DNA of 5,108 nt, from positions 1-5,108 of the forward strand of contig JAFDJF010000248.1 in NCBI GenBank assembly GCA_019307645.1. The letters run 5' to 3'. Below are positions 1 through 5,108 of the stretch, piece after piece. Both the position numbers and the translations under genes were made by a program. The notes beneath the pieces are model-generated. The model saw only the letters and a program-made list of their open reading frames with translations, searched no databases and was not told where the DNA came from. This DNA is from Deltaproteobacteria bacterium (GTDB taxonomy: Bacteria; Desulfobacterota; DSM-4660; Desulfatiglandales; Desulfatiglandaceae). The first letter of the stretch is position 1; each line of letters starts with the position of its first letter.

Positions 1-6
1 CAGTAA

Positions 7-21
7 CCAGAATCCAGAATC
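7..21. repeat. Two-unit heptad tandem repeat (CCAGAAT)
   Basis: CCAGAAT occurs twice in direct succession (7-13 and 14-20) followed by C. The block is then followed by a short CACGTGGC stretch, and a similar GTGGC follows the second heptad block at 58-86. It lies in non-coding DNA downstream of the CoA-transferase stop codon. The repeat itself is directly visible; its function is unknown. Confidence 0.6.
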
Positions 22-57
22 ACGTGGCAACTTGTAATAATCAGTTCCTTTTTAACT

Positions 58-86
58 CCAAAATCAGCAATCCAAAATCCAAAATC
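58..86. repeat. Four-unit heptad repeat block (CCAAAAT type)
   Basis: Four consecutive 7-bp units can be read: CCAAAAT, CAGCAAT (diverged), CCAAAAT, CCAAAAT, then C. It is a variant of the CCAGAAT block at 7-20, and both blocks run into a GTGGC motif. Read on the transcribed strand it gives repeated ATTTTGG units starting about 30 nt after the CoA-transferase stop. Short intergenic heptad arrays of this kind occur in several bacterial groups. No transposase or stem-loop accompanies it here, and I do not assign a role. Confidence 0.65.
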
Positions 87-114
87 GTGGCTGAACGGTC
101 TCTTCGATCAGGCA

Positions 115-1332
115 CTATATCACCTCCTCATCCCTGAGTGCACCAACATCCTCCCAATTATAATCAAGGACCTCGGTCAGGATTTCCTCGGTGTGCTGGC
201 CGAACTCAGGGGCTTCCCTTCTGATGGACATGGGGGTTTTGCTCAGACCGATGGGAAAGCCCACCGTCCTGATCGGCCCAAGGGCGGGATGTTCGAATTC
301 GGTCACATAGTCATTGGCTATCACTTGAGGATCTTCCGTTAAATCTTTGATGTTATTAACGGGGGCAAAGATGACACCGTTTTCTTTGAATATTTTTATC
401 CAATCACCCCGTTTTTTTGTGAGAAAATGTTTGTCTAGAATTTCGATCAATTTCTGGTGGTTCTTTGTTCGGTTGTCCATGCTGTCGAAGCGGGGGTCAT
501 TTTCCAGCGCCTCAAGGCCCATTGAGCGGCACAAAATAGGCCAGAATTTGTCCGGAGACAGATGAGACAAGGCAATCCATTTGTCATTACTGCACTTGTA
601 ATGATTCCACAAGGGATTAGATGCATCGGTTCTGGCGCTCCTCGTGTCGCACAAGTCGAGCATGGTGCAAAAAACGACGGGGAGCCCCTGCAGAAAAGTC
701 ATGCTGCCCAAAAGTGAGGTGTCCACCTTTTGCCCTGTTCCTGTTTTCTCTCTTGCCAACAGGGCAGCCAACACACCAAAGGCCGTCATAACCGCCCCGC
801 TTTGATCGGCAATACCGCCCTGGACCGGGATGGGGTCCATGCCCGGCTCCCCAGCCAAACACATGAAACCTGAACGCGCAATGCCTGTGTAGTCGGCAGA
901 AGGATCTCCACTGTCCGGCCCCTTCGGCCCCCAGCCCGAGGCATGGGCATAAATAAGGCCTGGGTTATGCTTTGAAAGGGTCTCGTAATCCATTCCCATT
1001 CGCTCCGCCACCCCCATGCGGAAATTCTGGATAAAAACATCCGATTTTTGGATCAGTTTGTAGATGATTTCTCTGCCCTTTTCTTTTTTCAAATCCACAG
1101 TCAGGCTTCTCTTGTTGCGATTGCAGGCCTCAATGTACGGATTTCTCTCTACCTCTTCTCCATTTATTGAGACACCGGTTACCCGCAGAATACCTCGACC
1201 CAGATCACCGCCAATGCGTTCTTCAATTTTGATCACATCGGCACCCAGATCGCCCAGAAGCATACTTGCCACCGGCCCCTGCTGGAATATGGTCCAGTCT
1301 AAAACCCTTATACCTTCAAGTACCATAGCCAT
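115..1332 (-). CDS. CaiB/BaiF family III CoA-transferase (complete)
   Basis: This encodes a family III acyl-CoA transferase of about 405 residues, the usual family length, which moves CoA between carboxylic acids in the cytosol through aspartyl-CoA anhydride chemistry. The N-terminus has the family opening LEGIRVLDWT, then LGDLGADVIKIE and NRNKRSLTVDLK (about residues 73-83). YAHASGWGPKGP follows at about 128-139. The likely catalytic aspartate is in GGIADQSGA, about residue 176. The C-terminal part has APVNNIKDLTEDPQV and ends near FGQHTEEIL. I start at the ATG at 1332 because AAAGGAGAG lies 5 nt upstream of it (7 nt counting from GGAG); the in-frame ATG at 1353 would place this site inside the gene. 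It follows the MarR gene by 87 nt and probably shares its transcript. The family is certain; the acid substrate is not predictable. It could act alone or as one subunit of a two-subunit transferase, as in BbsEF. Confidence 0.93.
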   Translation of the reverse strand: MAMVLEGIRVLDWTIFQQGPVASMLLGDLGADVIKIEERIGGDLGRGILRVTGVSINGEEVERNPYIEACNRNKRSLTVDLKKEKGREIIYKLIQKSDVFIQNFRMGVAERMGMDYETLSKHNPGLIYAHASGWGPKGPDSGDPSADYTGIARSGFMCLAGEPGMDPIPVQGGIADQSGAVMTAFGVLAALLAREKTGTGQKVDTSLLGSMTFLQGLPVVFCTMLDLCDTRSARTDASNPLWNHYKCSNDKWIALSHLSPDKFWPILCRSMGLEALENDPRFDSMDNRTKNHQKLIEILDKHFLTKKRGDWIKIFKENGVIFAPVNNIKDLTEDPQVIANDYVTEFEHPALGPIRTVGFPIGLSKTPMSIRREAPEFGQHTEEILTEVLDYNWEDVGALRDEEVI

Positions 1333-1337
1333 CTTTT

Positions 1338-1346
1338 CTCTCCTTT
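1338..1346 (-). promoter_or_regulatory. Ribosome binding site of the complete CoA-transferase
   Basis: The minus strand reads AAAGGAGAG and then AAAAG before the ATG at 1332, giving 7 nt between GGAG and the start. This decides the start codon: the longer in-frame ATG at 1353 lies upstream of the Shine-Dalgarno and has no comparable site. Confidence 0.8.
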
Positions 1347-1408
1347 GACTCAATCAAATCATTTTTTTCACGGCCCAACACCCTCTTCTGCCAAACGCGA
1401 ACAAAGAA

Positions 1409-1429
1409 ATTTCCGGGACTCACGGGAAT
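1409..1429. repeat. Imperfect inverted repeat over the MarR stop codon
   Basis: The ends ATTTCC and GGGAAT, with inner GGG/CCG-type pairing, make a 21-bp imperfect dyad with two or three mismatches, centred on the TGA of the MarR gene. The transcribed strand contains GTCATTCCCG, a motif that often begins dispersed intergenic repeats in Gram-negative genomes. The last codons of the MarR gene (PSFP) are encoded by it. There is no T-run, so it is not a clear terminator. Only one copy is present here, so membership in a repeat family is a guess. Confidence 0.35.
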
Positions 1430-1932
1430 GACGGCTGGGGGGCCAGTTTTTCGTAGGTCGCTGTGCGCAACTTCTCAAGAATAGTCCTCACTAGTTTTCG
1501 CTCCTTGGGAGAAAGTTGTCCTAAAATCTCAGGGATAATGTGTATCTTTCCCGCTTCGATGAACAGCTTTTCTCCTTTTTTGGTCAGCTCTATCGGCACT
1601 TCCCGCTTCCCCTCGTTATTCCTTATACGCCGCACCATCCCCTGGGTTTCCATCCTGTCCAGCAGTTGGTGGACGCTTTGGGGCTTTCGAACGAGTCGGC
1701 GTGCGATCTCACTGCCGATCAGCGGTTCCTTAGCTGTTTTCACCACATACATGACGCCAAGCTGGACCGGAGAAAGTCCGATAGGCCTTAGTTCATGTTC
1801 ATTTACTTTAGACAGCCCTTCTACCACCTGTGTCATAAGTATCCAGAATTCATACTCTTCTGAAAGTGCAACTCTATTTTTTCCCTTTAGCTTATGGCTA
1901 ATGAAGGCCTTTTTATGTGTGGCAGCAGCCAT
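1420..1932 (-). CDS. MarR-family winged-helix transcriptional regulator
   Basis: This encodes a cytosolic DNA-binding regulator of 170 residues, slightly longer than the typical 140-160 because of a basic N-terminal extension (about residues 1-22). The dimerisation helix begins near EEYEFWILMTQVVEGL (25-40). LSPVQLGVMYVV (53-64) and IGSEIARRL (72-80) form the first DNA-binding helices, and KPQSVHQLLDRMETQGMVRR (83-102) carries the recognition helix. The wing is NNEGKREVPIELTKKG (105-120), followed by a C-terminal helix, LSPKERKLVRTILEKL. MarR proteins are usually dimeric repressors released by a small ligand; some members sense aromatic acids or their CoA esters. The start ATG follows GGAGG by 12 nt, a rather long spacing, and no alternative start codon lies between. 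A good promoter with an overlapping 36-bp dyad lies 116-180 nt upstream, so autorepression is likely. The ligand is unknown. Confidence 0.93.
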   Translation of the reverse strand: MAAATHKKAFISHKLKGKNRVALSEEYEFWILMTQVVEGLSKVNEHELRPIGLSPVQLGVMYVVKTAKEPLIGSEIARRLVRKPQSVHQLLDRMETQGMVRRIRNNEGKREVPIELTKKGEKLFIEAGKIHIIPEILGQLSPKERKLVRTILEKLRTATYEKLAPQPSFP

Positions 1933-1942
1933 TAAACGCGAA

Positions 1943-1951
1943 TTCCTCCCT
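1943..1951 (-). promoter_or_regulatory. Ribosome binding site of the MarR gene, long spacing
   Basis: The minus strand reads AGGGAGGAA, and GGAGG sits 12 nt before the ATG at 1932. The spacing is longer than the usual 5-9 nt, which may lower translation. The intervening bases contain no other start codon in any frame that would improve it. Confidence 0.65.
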
Positions 1952-1985
1952 GGATAAAAGGTGTGTTGTTCCGTTGTGTATCTGG

Positions 1986-2010
1986 GTTGTTTCCCGAGAA
2001 TGGGTACAAC
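1986..2010. repeat. Imperfect inverted repeat in the MarR leader
   Basis: GTTGT (1986-1990) is matched by ACAAC (2006-2010), and inside them CCC (1993-1995) can pair with GGG (2002-2004), with a one-base asymmetry. GTTGT also recurs at 1965-1969 and 1973-1977. In RNA this would be a modest hairpin in the leader about 50-80 nt before the start codon. The role is unknown and it could be chance. Confidence 0.3.
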
Positions 2011-2027
2011 ATTTTGTATTTCCGTAG

Positions 2028-2047
2028 CGAATTAAAAAAACAATTCG
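2028..2047. repeat. Inverted repeat CGAATT/AATTCG around an A-tract
   Basis: CGAATT (2028-2033) and its exact complement AATTCG (2042-2047) flank AAAAAAAC. The element directly abuts the larger dyad at 2048-2083. On the transcribed strand the A-tract becomes T7, starting 7 nt after the larger dyad. It may help terminate read-through from upstream, or be a bent, protein-binding stretch at about +30 to +50 of the MarR promoter. Confidence 0.45.
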
Positions 2048-2083
2048 TCAGCCTCCTTATCAGGACCCTGATAAGGAGACTGA
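2048..2083. promoter_or_regulatory. 36-bp near-perfect dyad, probable repressor operator
   Basis: The core arms CTCCTTATCAGG (2053-2064) and CCTGATAAGGAG (2067-2078) are exact reverse complements separated by 2 bp. After a single mismatch (2052/2079) the symmetry resumes with TCAG/CTGA (2048-2051 and 2080-2083), so 16 of 17 pairs match. The right edge touches the -10 box of the minus-strand promoter, and the expected transcription start (around 2077) lies inside the dyad. RNA begun there would lack part of one arm, which favours a DNA operator over an RNA hairpin for this transcript. The adjacent MarR protein is the obvious candidate to bind it. Transcripts arriving from upstream could still fold it as a hairpin. 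Confidence 0.7.
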
Positions 2084-2112
2084 ACCATATCGCCGGAATT
2101 CAGCACTGTCAA
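2084..2112 (-). promoter_or_regulatory. Sigma70-type promoter driving the MarR gene
   Basis: The minus strand has a perfect -35 box TTGACA (2107-2112), a 17-bp spacer, and TATGGT (2084-2089), which matches 4 of 6 consensus -10 bases including the key T-A and final T. The stretch upstream of the -35 is AT-rich, like an UP element. The predicted start is about 2077, giving a leader of about 145 nt before the MarR ATG. The transcript could continue into the CoA-transferase gene. Confidence 0.7.
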
Positions 2113-2266
2113 GATTTTTGTGAAAATTGTTAATTGCATGAATATTTAAGCGGAAACAAGTGGTTGAAAAAAATTACAGGTGAGTCTATATATTTTTTTG
2201 TGGGGTTCGTCAGATTATAGATCAATACCAATTGCGCATTTAATTAATTTCAAAGAAAATCCCAGA

Positions 2267-3367
2267 CTATTCGAAAGTCTTTTTTGTGCGGGGGCGGCCG
2301 CCCGGGCCGCTGTAATGCATTCCATATCCAGGTTCCTCTTTAAAGGTGATGTCAGGTATGGCGTCAAGCAGCCTTTTCCATGCGGCGATGAGTTTGTCTT
2401 CGGCTTCGTAATCAAAGGGATCCTGAAGCACCATCTCTTCGGTTCCTCCCATTTCACACGGATTCTCCACAAACCACCTTGCCGTAAAGGCCACGGCATT
2501 TGCAGGCTTGACCACATCATGATACCCCAGCTCATTTTGAATTTTTGCGACACTGAGGAATCTGTGGGTAGGTAGAGGCTGCATCATCAACGGACGGGCA
2601 GGAACTGCCAGATGCCAGGGCATGGAAACGATTTCCCATTTATGCTCCAGCGTATCTGCGATGATTTCCACGACCTGGCGAAGGGTCAACACATGCTCAT
2701 CGCCGCAATTGTATGTTTTTCCCGAAGCGATCTCCGGCTTATCAACAGCAAGAAGAATCGCGTGGGCAAGATTCTTTGCAAAGCCAAAGGTATGTAAAGT
2801 CAACCCGTCATCCGGAATGATGATATGTGGTCTGTTGTCAATGATACGGCGGACGATGCACCATTCCCGCGGAACCAGCTGGTAGGGGCCATAGATATAC
2901 GGATACCGGAAATGGGTGGCATTGGAATGGGATTTGAACACTGCTTCTTCGGTCCGGATGATCCGCCAGCCTTTTTCGTCTTCCACTTCAAGCTCAACAG
3001 GTGGGGCATCCTCGGAGATGGGAACAGGAAGACCGGCAGGTTTGAAAAGTTCAGGGTTCATGTACCCCCGATAGACAGGTCCGCCGCCTATTGAAATGAA
3101 ACGCCCCACGCGACCGGCAGTTATTTCTGCAATCATGCGCAGACGGCCGTAATTGGATATGCACAAGTCAAACGTCCGGTTGTTGATTGCATTTTTAAAT
3201 GAATCGGCAGCGTAGGCATCTGCATGAATGTGCGCCACTTCTTCCGGAATTTCCGGGATTTCACGTTTTCCGGAGTGTAGCATGGTCACGCTGTAGCCCC
3301 TTTTCAGCAATCCATTGATAATATGGTGACCGGTGGGTCCTGTACCGCCGACGACTAATGCATGCAT
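2267..3367 (-). CDS. Atypical SDR, NAD-dependent epimerase/dehydratase-like
   Basis: The product is a 366-residue Rossmann-fold protein of the extended/atypical short-chain dehydrogenase type. The dinucleotide-binding motif GGTGPTG is at residues 7-13, right at the N-terminus, which confirms the start. HADAYAADSFKNAI (48-61) follows the second half of the fold, FISIGGGPVY (90-99) is the strand with the active-site region, and FRYPYIYGPYQ (153-163) is the substrate-side loop typical of extended SDRs. TYNCGDEHVLTLRQVVEII (218-236) is in the C-terminal substrate domain. The usual YxxxK pair is not visible; W134 and R138 occupy the likely equivalent place. The protein may therefore be a non-catalytic binder or use other residues. 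The Shine-Dalgarno is weak (AAGAAG). The gene starts 98 nt after the crotonase stop and is probably cotranscribed. The tail, SGPGGRPRTKK, is basic and encoded by an unusually GC-rich patch. The reaction is unknown; an oxidoreductase or dehydratase step on the pathway intermediate is an inference. Confidence 0.85.
   Translation of the reverse strand: MHALVVGGTGPTGHHIINGLLKRGYSVTMLHSGKREIPEIPEEVAHIHADAYAADSFKNAINNRTFDLCISNYGRLRMIAEITAGRVGRFISIGGGPVYRGYMNPELFKPAGLPVPISEDAPPVELEVEDEKGWRIIRTEEAVFKSHSNATHFRYPYIYGPYQLVPREWCIVRRIIDNRPHIIIPDDGLTLHTFGFAKNLAHAILLAVDKPEIASGKTYNCGDEHVLTLRQVVEIIADTLEHKWEIVSMPWHLAVPARPLMMQPLPTHRFLSVAKIQNELGYHDVVKPANAVAFTARWFVENPCEMGGTEEMVLQDPFDYEAEDKLIAAWKRLLDAIPDITFKEEPGYGMHYSGPGGRPRTKKTFE
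2294..2310. repeat. All-GC inverted repeat in the 3' end of the SDR gene
   Basis: GCGGCC (2294-2299) and GGCCGC (2305-2310) are exact reverse complements around GCCCG, forming a potential 6-bp all-GC stem about 25-40 nt before the stop codon. It is conspicuous against the AT-rich sequence that follows. There is no T-run after it on the transcribed strand, so it is not a standard terminator. It may simply reflect codons for the Gly/Pro/Arg tail. Confidence 0.35.
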
Positions 3368-3465
3368 AATTTTTCTTCTTCGATAGAAAAGAATAAAGTG
3401 ACAGGTTCAAACAACTCAATATGTTATCTGTTTTTAATCCAGTGAAAATAGGTGAAATTCCGTGG

Positions 3466-4233
3466 TCAGGTTTTCTTATTGAAAAAAGACCCAACGGCGT
3501 CATAAGTCTCGTCACTCATTCCAGTCTGAACAATCGACTCCGCCTCTAACCGAACCAGGGTTCTTATATCAGCGGTAAGCGACGCATTGAGGTTTTTCTT
3601 CATCGCCCGAGCGGTTAGCGGCGGCATCGAGGAGAGGCGTGAGGCAATCTCCTGAGTCCGGGAACGAAGTTCTTTGGTTTTTACCAGCCAGTTAACCAAT
3701 CCCAGTGAAACGGCCTTTTTTGCGTCAACACTGTCGCTGAGAAAATAGAGTTCACGTGCTTTGGCCGGCCCAACCAACCGGGTAAGAAAATAGCTTCCGC
3801 CAAAGTCACCGGAGATGGCCAGCTTGACGAAGGCGGTAACGAATCGTGCGTTTTCGCTTGCAATGCGAAGGTCGCAGGACAAGGCCAGGGCCATCCCGGC
3901 TCCCGCGGCTACGCCGTTTACCGCAGCCAGCGTCGGTTTCGGCATCTCGTGCAGGAGTACCGACGCCTGCGCCCAGGCCTCGATTTTATCGACCATTTCG
4001 TCCGGCTTGCCAAAGCCTCCACCAAGCCCGCTGATATCGCCACCCGCAGAAAATGCCTTTTCGCCCTCTCCGGTAATTACGACACAGCGAACGCCCTCAT
4101 CGTCAGCCAGTTCACTGAGGAGCTTAGGCAGGGAATCAAGAATGTGAACACTCATGGTGTTTAAGGCTTCGGGCCGGTTCAGGATAATCGTGGCCACACC
4201 CTCCTCGATGCTGGTTTCTATTTCCGATGCCAC
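3466..4233 (-). CDS. Enoyl-CoA hydratase/isomerase (crotonase), PaaG-like residues
   Basis: The product is a 255-residue cytosolic crotonase-fold enzyme, a normal length for the family, acting on acyl-CoA thioesters. The N-terminal VATIILNRPEALN (13-25), the first oxyanion-hole segment AFSAGGD (60-66), and the second, NGVAAGAGMALALSCDLRIAS (106-126), are clear; FVTAFVKLAISGDFGGSYFLTRLVG (131-155) follows. The two catalytic glutamates of classical hydratases appear replaced by A115 and F135. D143 in the SGDFGG stretch matches the position of the catalytic aspartate in PaaG-type isomerases, so double-bond or ring isomerisation is more likely than hydration. That rests on alignment by eye. Start: GTG at 4233, preceded by AAAGGAGGT; the TTG at 4254 would put that site inside the gene. 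It lies 31 nt after the upstream CoA-transferase, so the two are very probably one operon and act on the same CoA ester. Confidence 0.92.
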   Translation of the reverse strand: MASEIETSIEEGVATIILNRPEALNTMSVHILDSLPKLLSELADDEGVRCVVITGEGEKAFSAGGDISGLGGGFGKPDEMVDKIEAWAQASVLLHEMPKPTLAAVNGVAAGAGMALALSCDLRIASENARFVTAFVKLAISGDFGGSYFLTRLVGPAKARELYFLSDSVDAKKAVSLGLVNWLVKTKELRSRTQEIASRLSSMPPLTARAMKKNLNASLTADIRTLVRLEAESIVQTGMSDETYDAVGSFFNKKT

Positions 4234-4236
4234 TCT

Positions 4237-4245
4237 ACCTCCTTT
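4237..4245 (-). promoter_or_regulatory. Strong ribosome binding site fixing a GTG start
   Basis: The minus strand reads AAAGGAGGT, with GGAGG 4 nt before the GTG at 4233. It is close to a full anti-16S match and lies in the 31-nt gap after the upstream CoA-transferase. It rules out the in-frame TTG at 4254, which lies upstream of it. Confidence 0.85.
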
Positions 4246-4264
4246 CAGGTGCAAATGGTTGCAT

Positions 4265-5108
4265 TCAGTTTACAATGTTCTCGGCGTGCAACAACTCCAC
4301 CTCGGAAGCCAGGCCAATCTCCCGCAATATTTCGTCGGTATGCTCTCCCAGCGTCGGTGCGGGGGCACCCACTGCTGATGGAGTTTTTGAAAAACGTGCC
4401 GGATCGCGCGGCTCCCACAACTTGCCGGCTGTGGGGTGCTCTGTAATGACGAAGGTGCCATTCGCGATCATTTGGGGATGTTGCGGAAGTTCTGCGAGGG
4501 CCATCACCCGGGCACACGGGACATCTTCGGCTTCAAGCCGCGCAATGGCCGTTTCGACTTCCATCTCCGAGGCGACGGCAGTAATTTTTCCAAACAACGC
4601 CTCAACTACCTGGAGATTCTGCATCCGGCTTTCAATGGTAGCCAAACGAGGATCATCCCCCACATCCACGCCAAATGCGCGATAAAGACCGAAAAACTCC
4701 TTATCGCTCACCGGGGCCACCTGTGCCCACCCGTCTGCAAAGCGCAGGGGCTTTGCCGCTCTTGTGAGCGGGGTTCCCAACTCCATGCCATCCTTTTCCT
4801 GAAACGTGGCCTCCGCCCCAACGTCCGGCCACAAAAAGGCCACCACGCTATCGGCCATTGCGAGCTGAATATGCTGTCCCCCTGTTCCTTGTTCGCGCGC
4901 AAAAAGTGCCGCTGTAATCGCCTGGCTTGCGGTAACTGCAGTCAGTTTGTCCACAAAAATCTGATAAAACTGTACAGGTTCTCCAGTTTCAGGATCGGCC
5001 TGGGATTGTGCAATCCCGGAAAACGACTGCATCACGTTATCCCAGGCAGGCTTTTTCGCATACGGCCCCTTTTGTCCAAAGCACGTCACCGAGACATAAA
5101 TAAGCGCC
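4265..5108 (-). CDS. CaiB/BaiF family III CoA-transferase (N-terminus outside window)
   Basis: About 281 codons of a second family III CoA-transferase are visible; the frame stays open to the right edge, so the first third (about 120-130 residues) is outside. The first visible residues, ALIYVSVTCFGQKGPYA, are the family's conserved LIYxSxxxFGQxGPY segment. The GTG at 5089 is therefore internal, not a start. The likely catalytic aspartate is in YQIFVDKLTA (about residue 54 of the visible part). REQGTGGQHIQLAMADSVVAFLW follows, and the C-terminus has PPT/APTLGEHTDEILREIG, the usual family ending. It acts in the cytosol, transferring CoA between carboxylic acids. It differs clearly from the transferase at the left end (different residues around the active site), so the two are not a recent duplication. 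The crotonase gene follows after 31 nt. The substrate is unknown. Confidence 0.92.
   Translation of the reverse strand, partial: ALIYVSVTCFGQKGPYAKKPAWDNVMQSFSGIAQSQADPETGEPVQFYQIFVDKLTAVTASQAITAALFAREQGTGGQHIQLAMADSVVAFLWPDVGAEATFQEKDGMELGTPLTRAAKPLRFADGWAQVAPVSDKEFFGLYRAFGVDVGDDPRLATIESRMQNLQVVEALFGKITAVASEMEVETAIARLEAEDVPCARVMALAELPQHPQMIANGTFVITEHPTAGKLWEPRDPARFSKTPSAVGAPAPTLGEHTDEILREIGLASEVELLHAENIVN

Larger units (their letters stand above)
1933..2266. other. Intergenic regulatory region upstream of the MarR gene
   Basis: These 334 nt lie between the SDR stop codon and the MarR start. I see no convincing gene in either strand. The half next to the SDR gene (about 2105-2266) is strongly AT-rich with A/T runs. 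The half next to the MarR gene carries the promoter, the 36-bp dyad, an A-tract inverted repeat, and three GTTGT motifs (1965, 1973, 1986). The expected MarR leader is about 145 nt, long enough to hold further control elements, but I recognise no riboswitch. Confidence 0.7.

Noticed and set aside
1333..1353. Longer start (ATG at 1353) for the complete CoA-transferase
   Set aside because: The Shine-Dalgarno at 1338-1346 would lie inside the gene, and the added seven residues precede the normal family N-terminus.
1463..1957. Plus-strand open frame of 164 codons opposite the MarR gene
   Set aside because: It is a complete antisense shadow of a convincing winged-helix gene; the Ser-rich translation has no recognisable domain.
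2214..2219. Perfect TATAAT on the minus strand between the SDR stop and the MarR promoter
   Set aside because: No acceptable -35 box is found at 16-18 bp; the region is AT-rich, so a chance match is likely.
2264..2280. Short inverted repeat AGACT/AGTCT over the SDR stop codon as a terminator
   Set aside because: Only 5 bp with a 7-nt loop and few G-C pairs; the following sequence is GGGATTTTCTTTG, not a clean U-run.
2180..2575. Plus-strand open frame of 131 codons running from the intergenic region into the SDR gene
   Set aside because: Most of it is antisense to the conserved C-terminal domain of the SDR, its translation resembles no family I know, and no Shine-Dalgarno precedes the start.
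3368..3465. Possible separate promoter for the SDR gene (TTGAGT with TTTATT at 16 bp) in the 98-nt gap
   Set aside because: Both boxes match only 4 of 6 bases and the -10 lacks the key A at its second position; cotranscription with the crotonase is simpler.
4234..4254. TTG start at 4254 for the crotonase
   Set aside because: The strong AAAGGAGGT site lies downstream of it and correctly serves the GTG at 4233.
4227..4685. Plus-strand open frame of 152 codons opposite the partial CoA-transferase and crotonase start
   Set aside because: Its composition (Ala/Ser/Arg-rich, no motif) is typical of antisense frames in moderately GC-rich coding DNA, and it covers two well-supported genes.
5087..5089. 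GTG at 5089 as start of the right-end CoA-transferase
   Set aside because: It sits within the conserved LIYVSVTCFGQ segment, and the frame remains open to the window edge.

Overview
This window looks like a catabolic CoA-ester gene cluster from an anaerobic bacterium, possibly a Desulfobacterota (deltaproteobacterial) lineage. That placement is an inference from gene content (two CaiB/BaiF-type CoA-transferases, a crotonase, an atypical SDR and a MarR regulator), intermediate base composition and short TCCAAAA-type heptad repeats. No marker gene fixes the taxonomy. All five supported genes lie on the minus strand, so transcription runs from the right edge to the left edge.

In order of transcription: (1) the window opens at its right edge inside a family III CoA-transferase whose N-terminus lies outside (4265-5108). 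(2) A crotonase-fold enoyl-CoA hydratase/isomerase follows after 31 nt (3466-4233), with a strong Shine-Dalgarno and a GTG start. (3) After 97-98 nt comes an atypical NAD(P)-binding SDR of the epimerase/dehydratase type (2267-3367). These three probably form one operon.

Next is a 334-nt AT-rich intergenic region (1933-2266). It contains a good sigma70-type promoter on the minus strand (TTGACA, 17 bp, TATGGT). A 36-bp near-perfect dyad directly abuts the -10 box and covers the expected transcription start, which is the arrangement expected for a repressor operator. It drives (4) a MarR-family regulator (1420-1932), followed after 87 nt by (5) a second, complete family III CoA-transferase (115-1332). 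The left 114 nt are non-coding and hold two blocks of 7-bp tandem repeats.

A reasonable working model is that the CoA-transferases activate or exchange an organic acid as its CoA thioester, the crotonase (whose visible residues resemble PaaG-type isomerases more than classical hydratases) and the SDR modify the acyl-CoA, and the MarR protein senses a pathway ligand or CoA ester and controls its own promoter. The substrate cannot be read from the sequence. I see no mobile element, CRISPR array, tRNA or rRNA. The most notable signals are the promoter-operator architecture, the altered active-site residues in the SDR and the crotonase, and the repeat blocks; I do not see clear evidence of a wholly new system.
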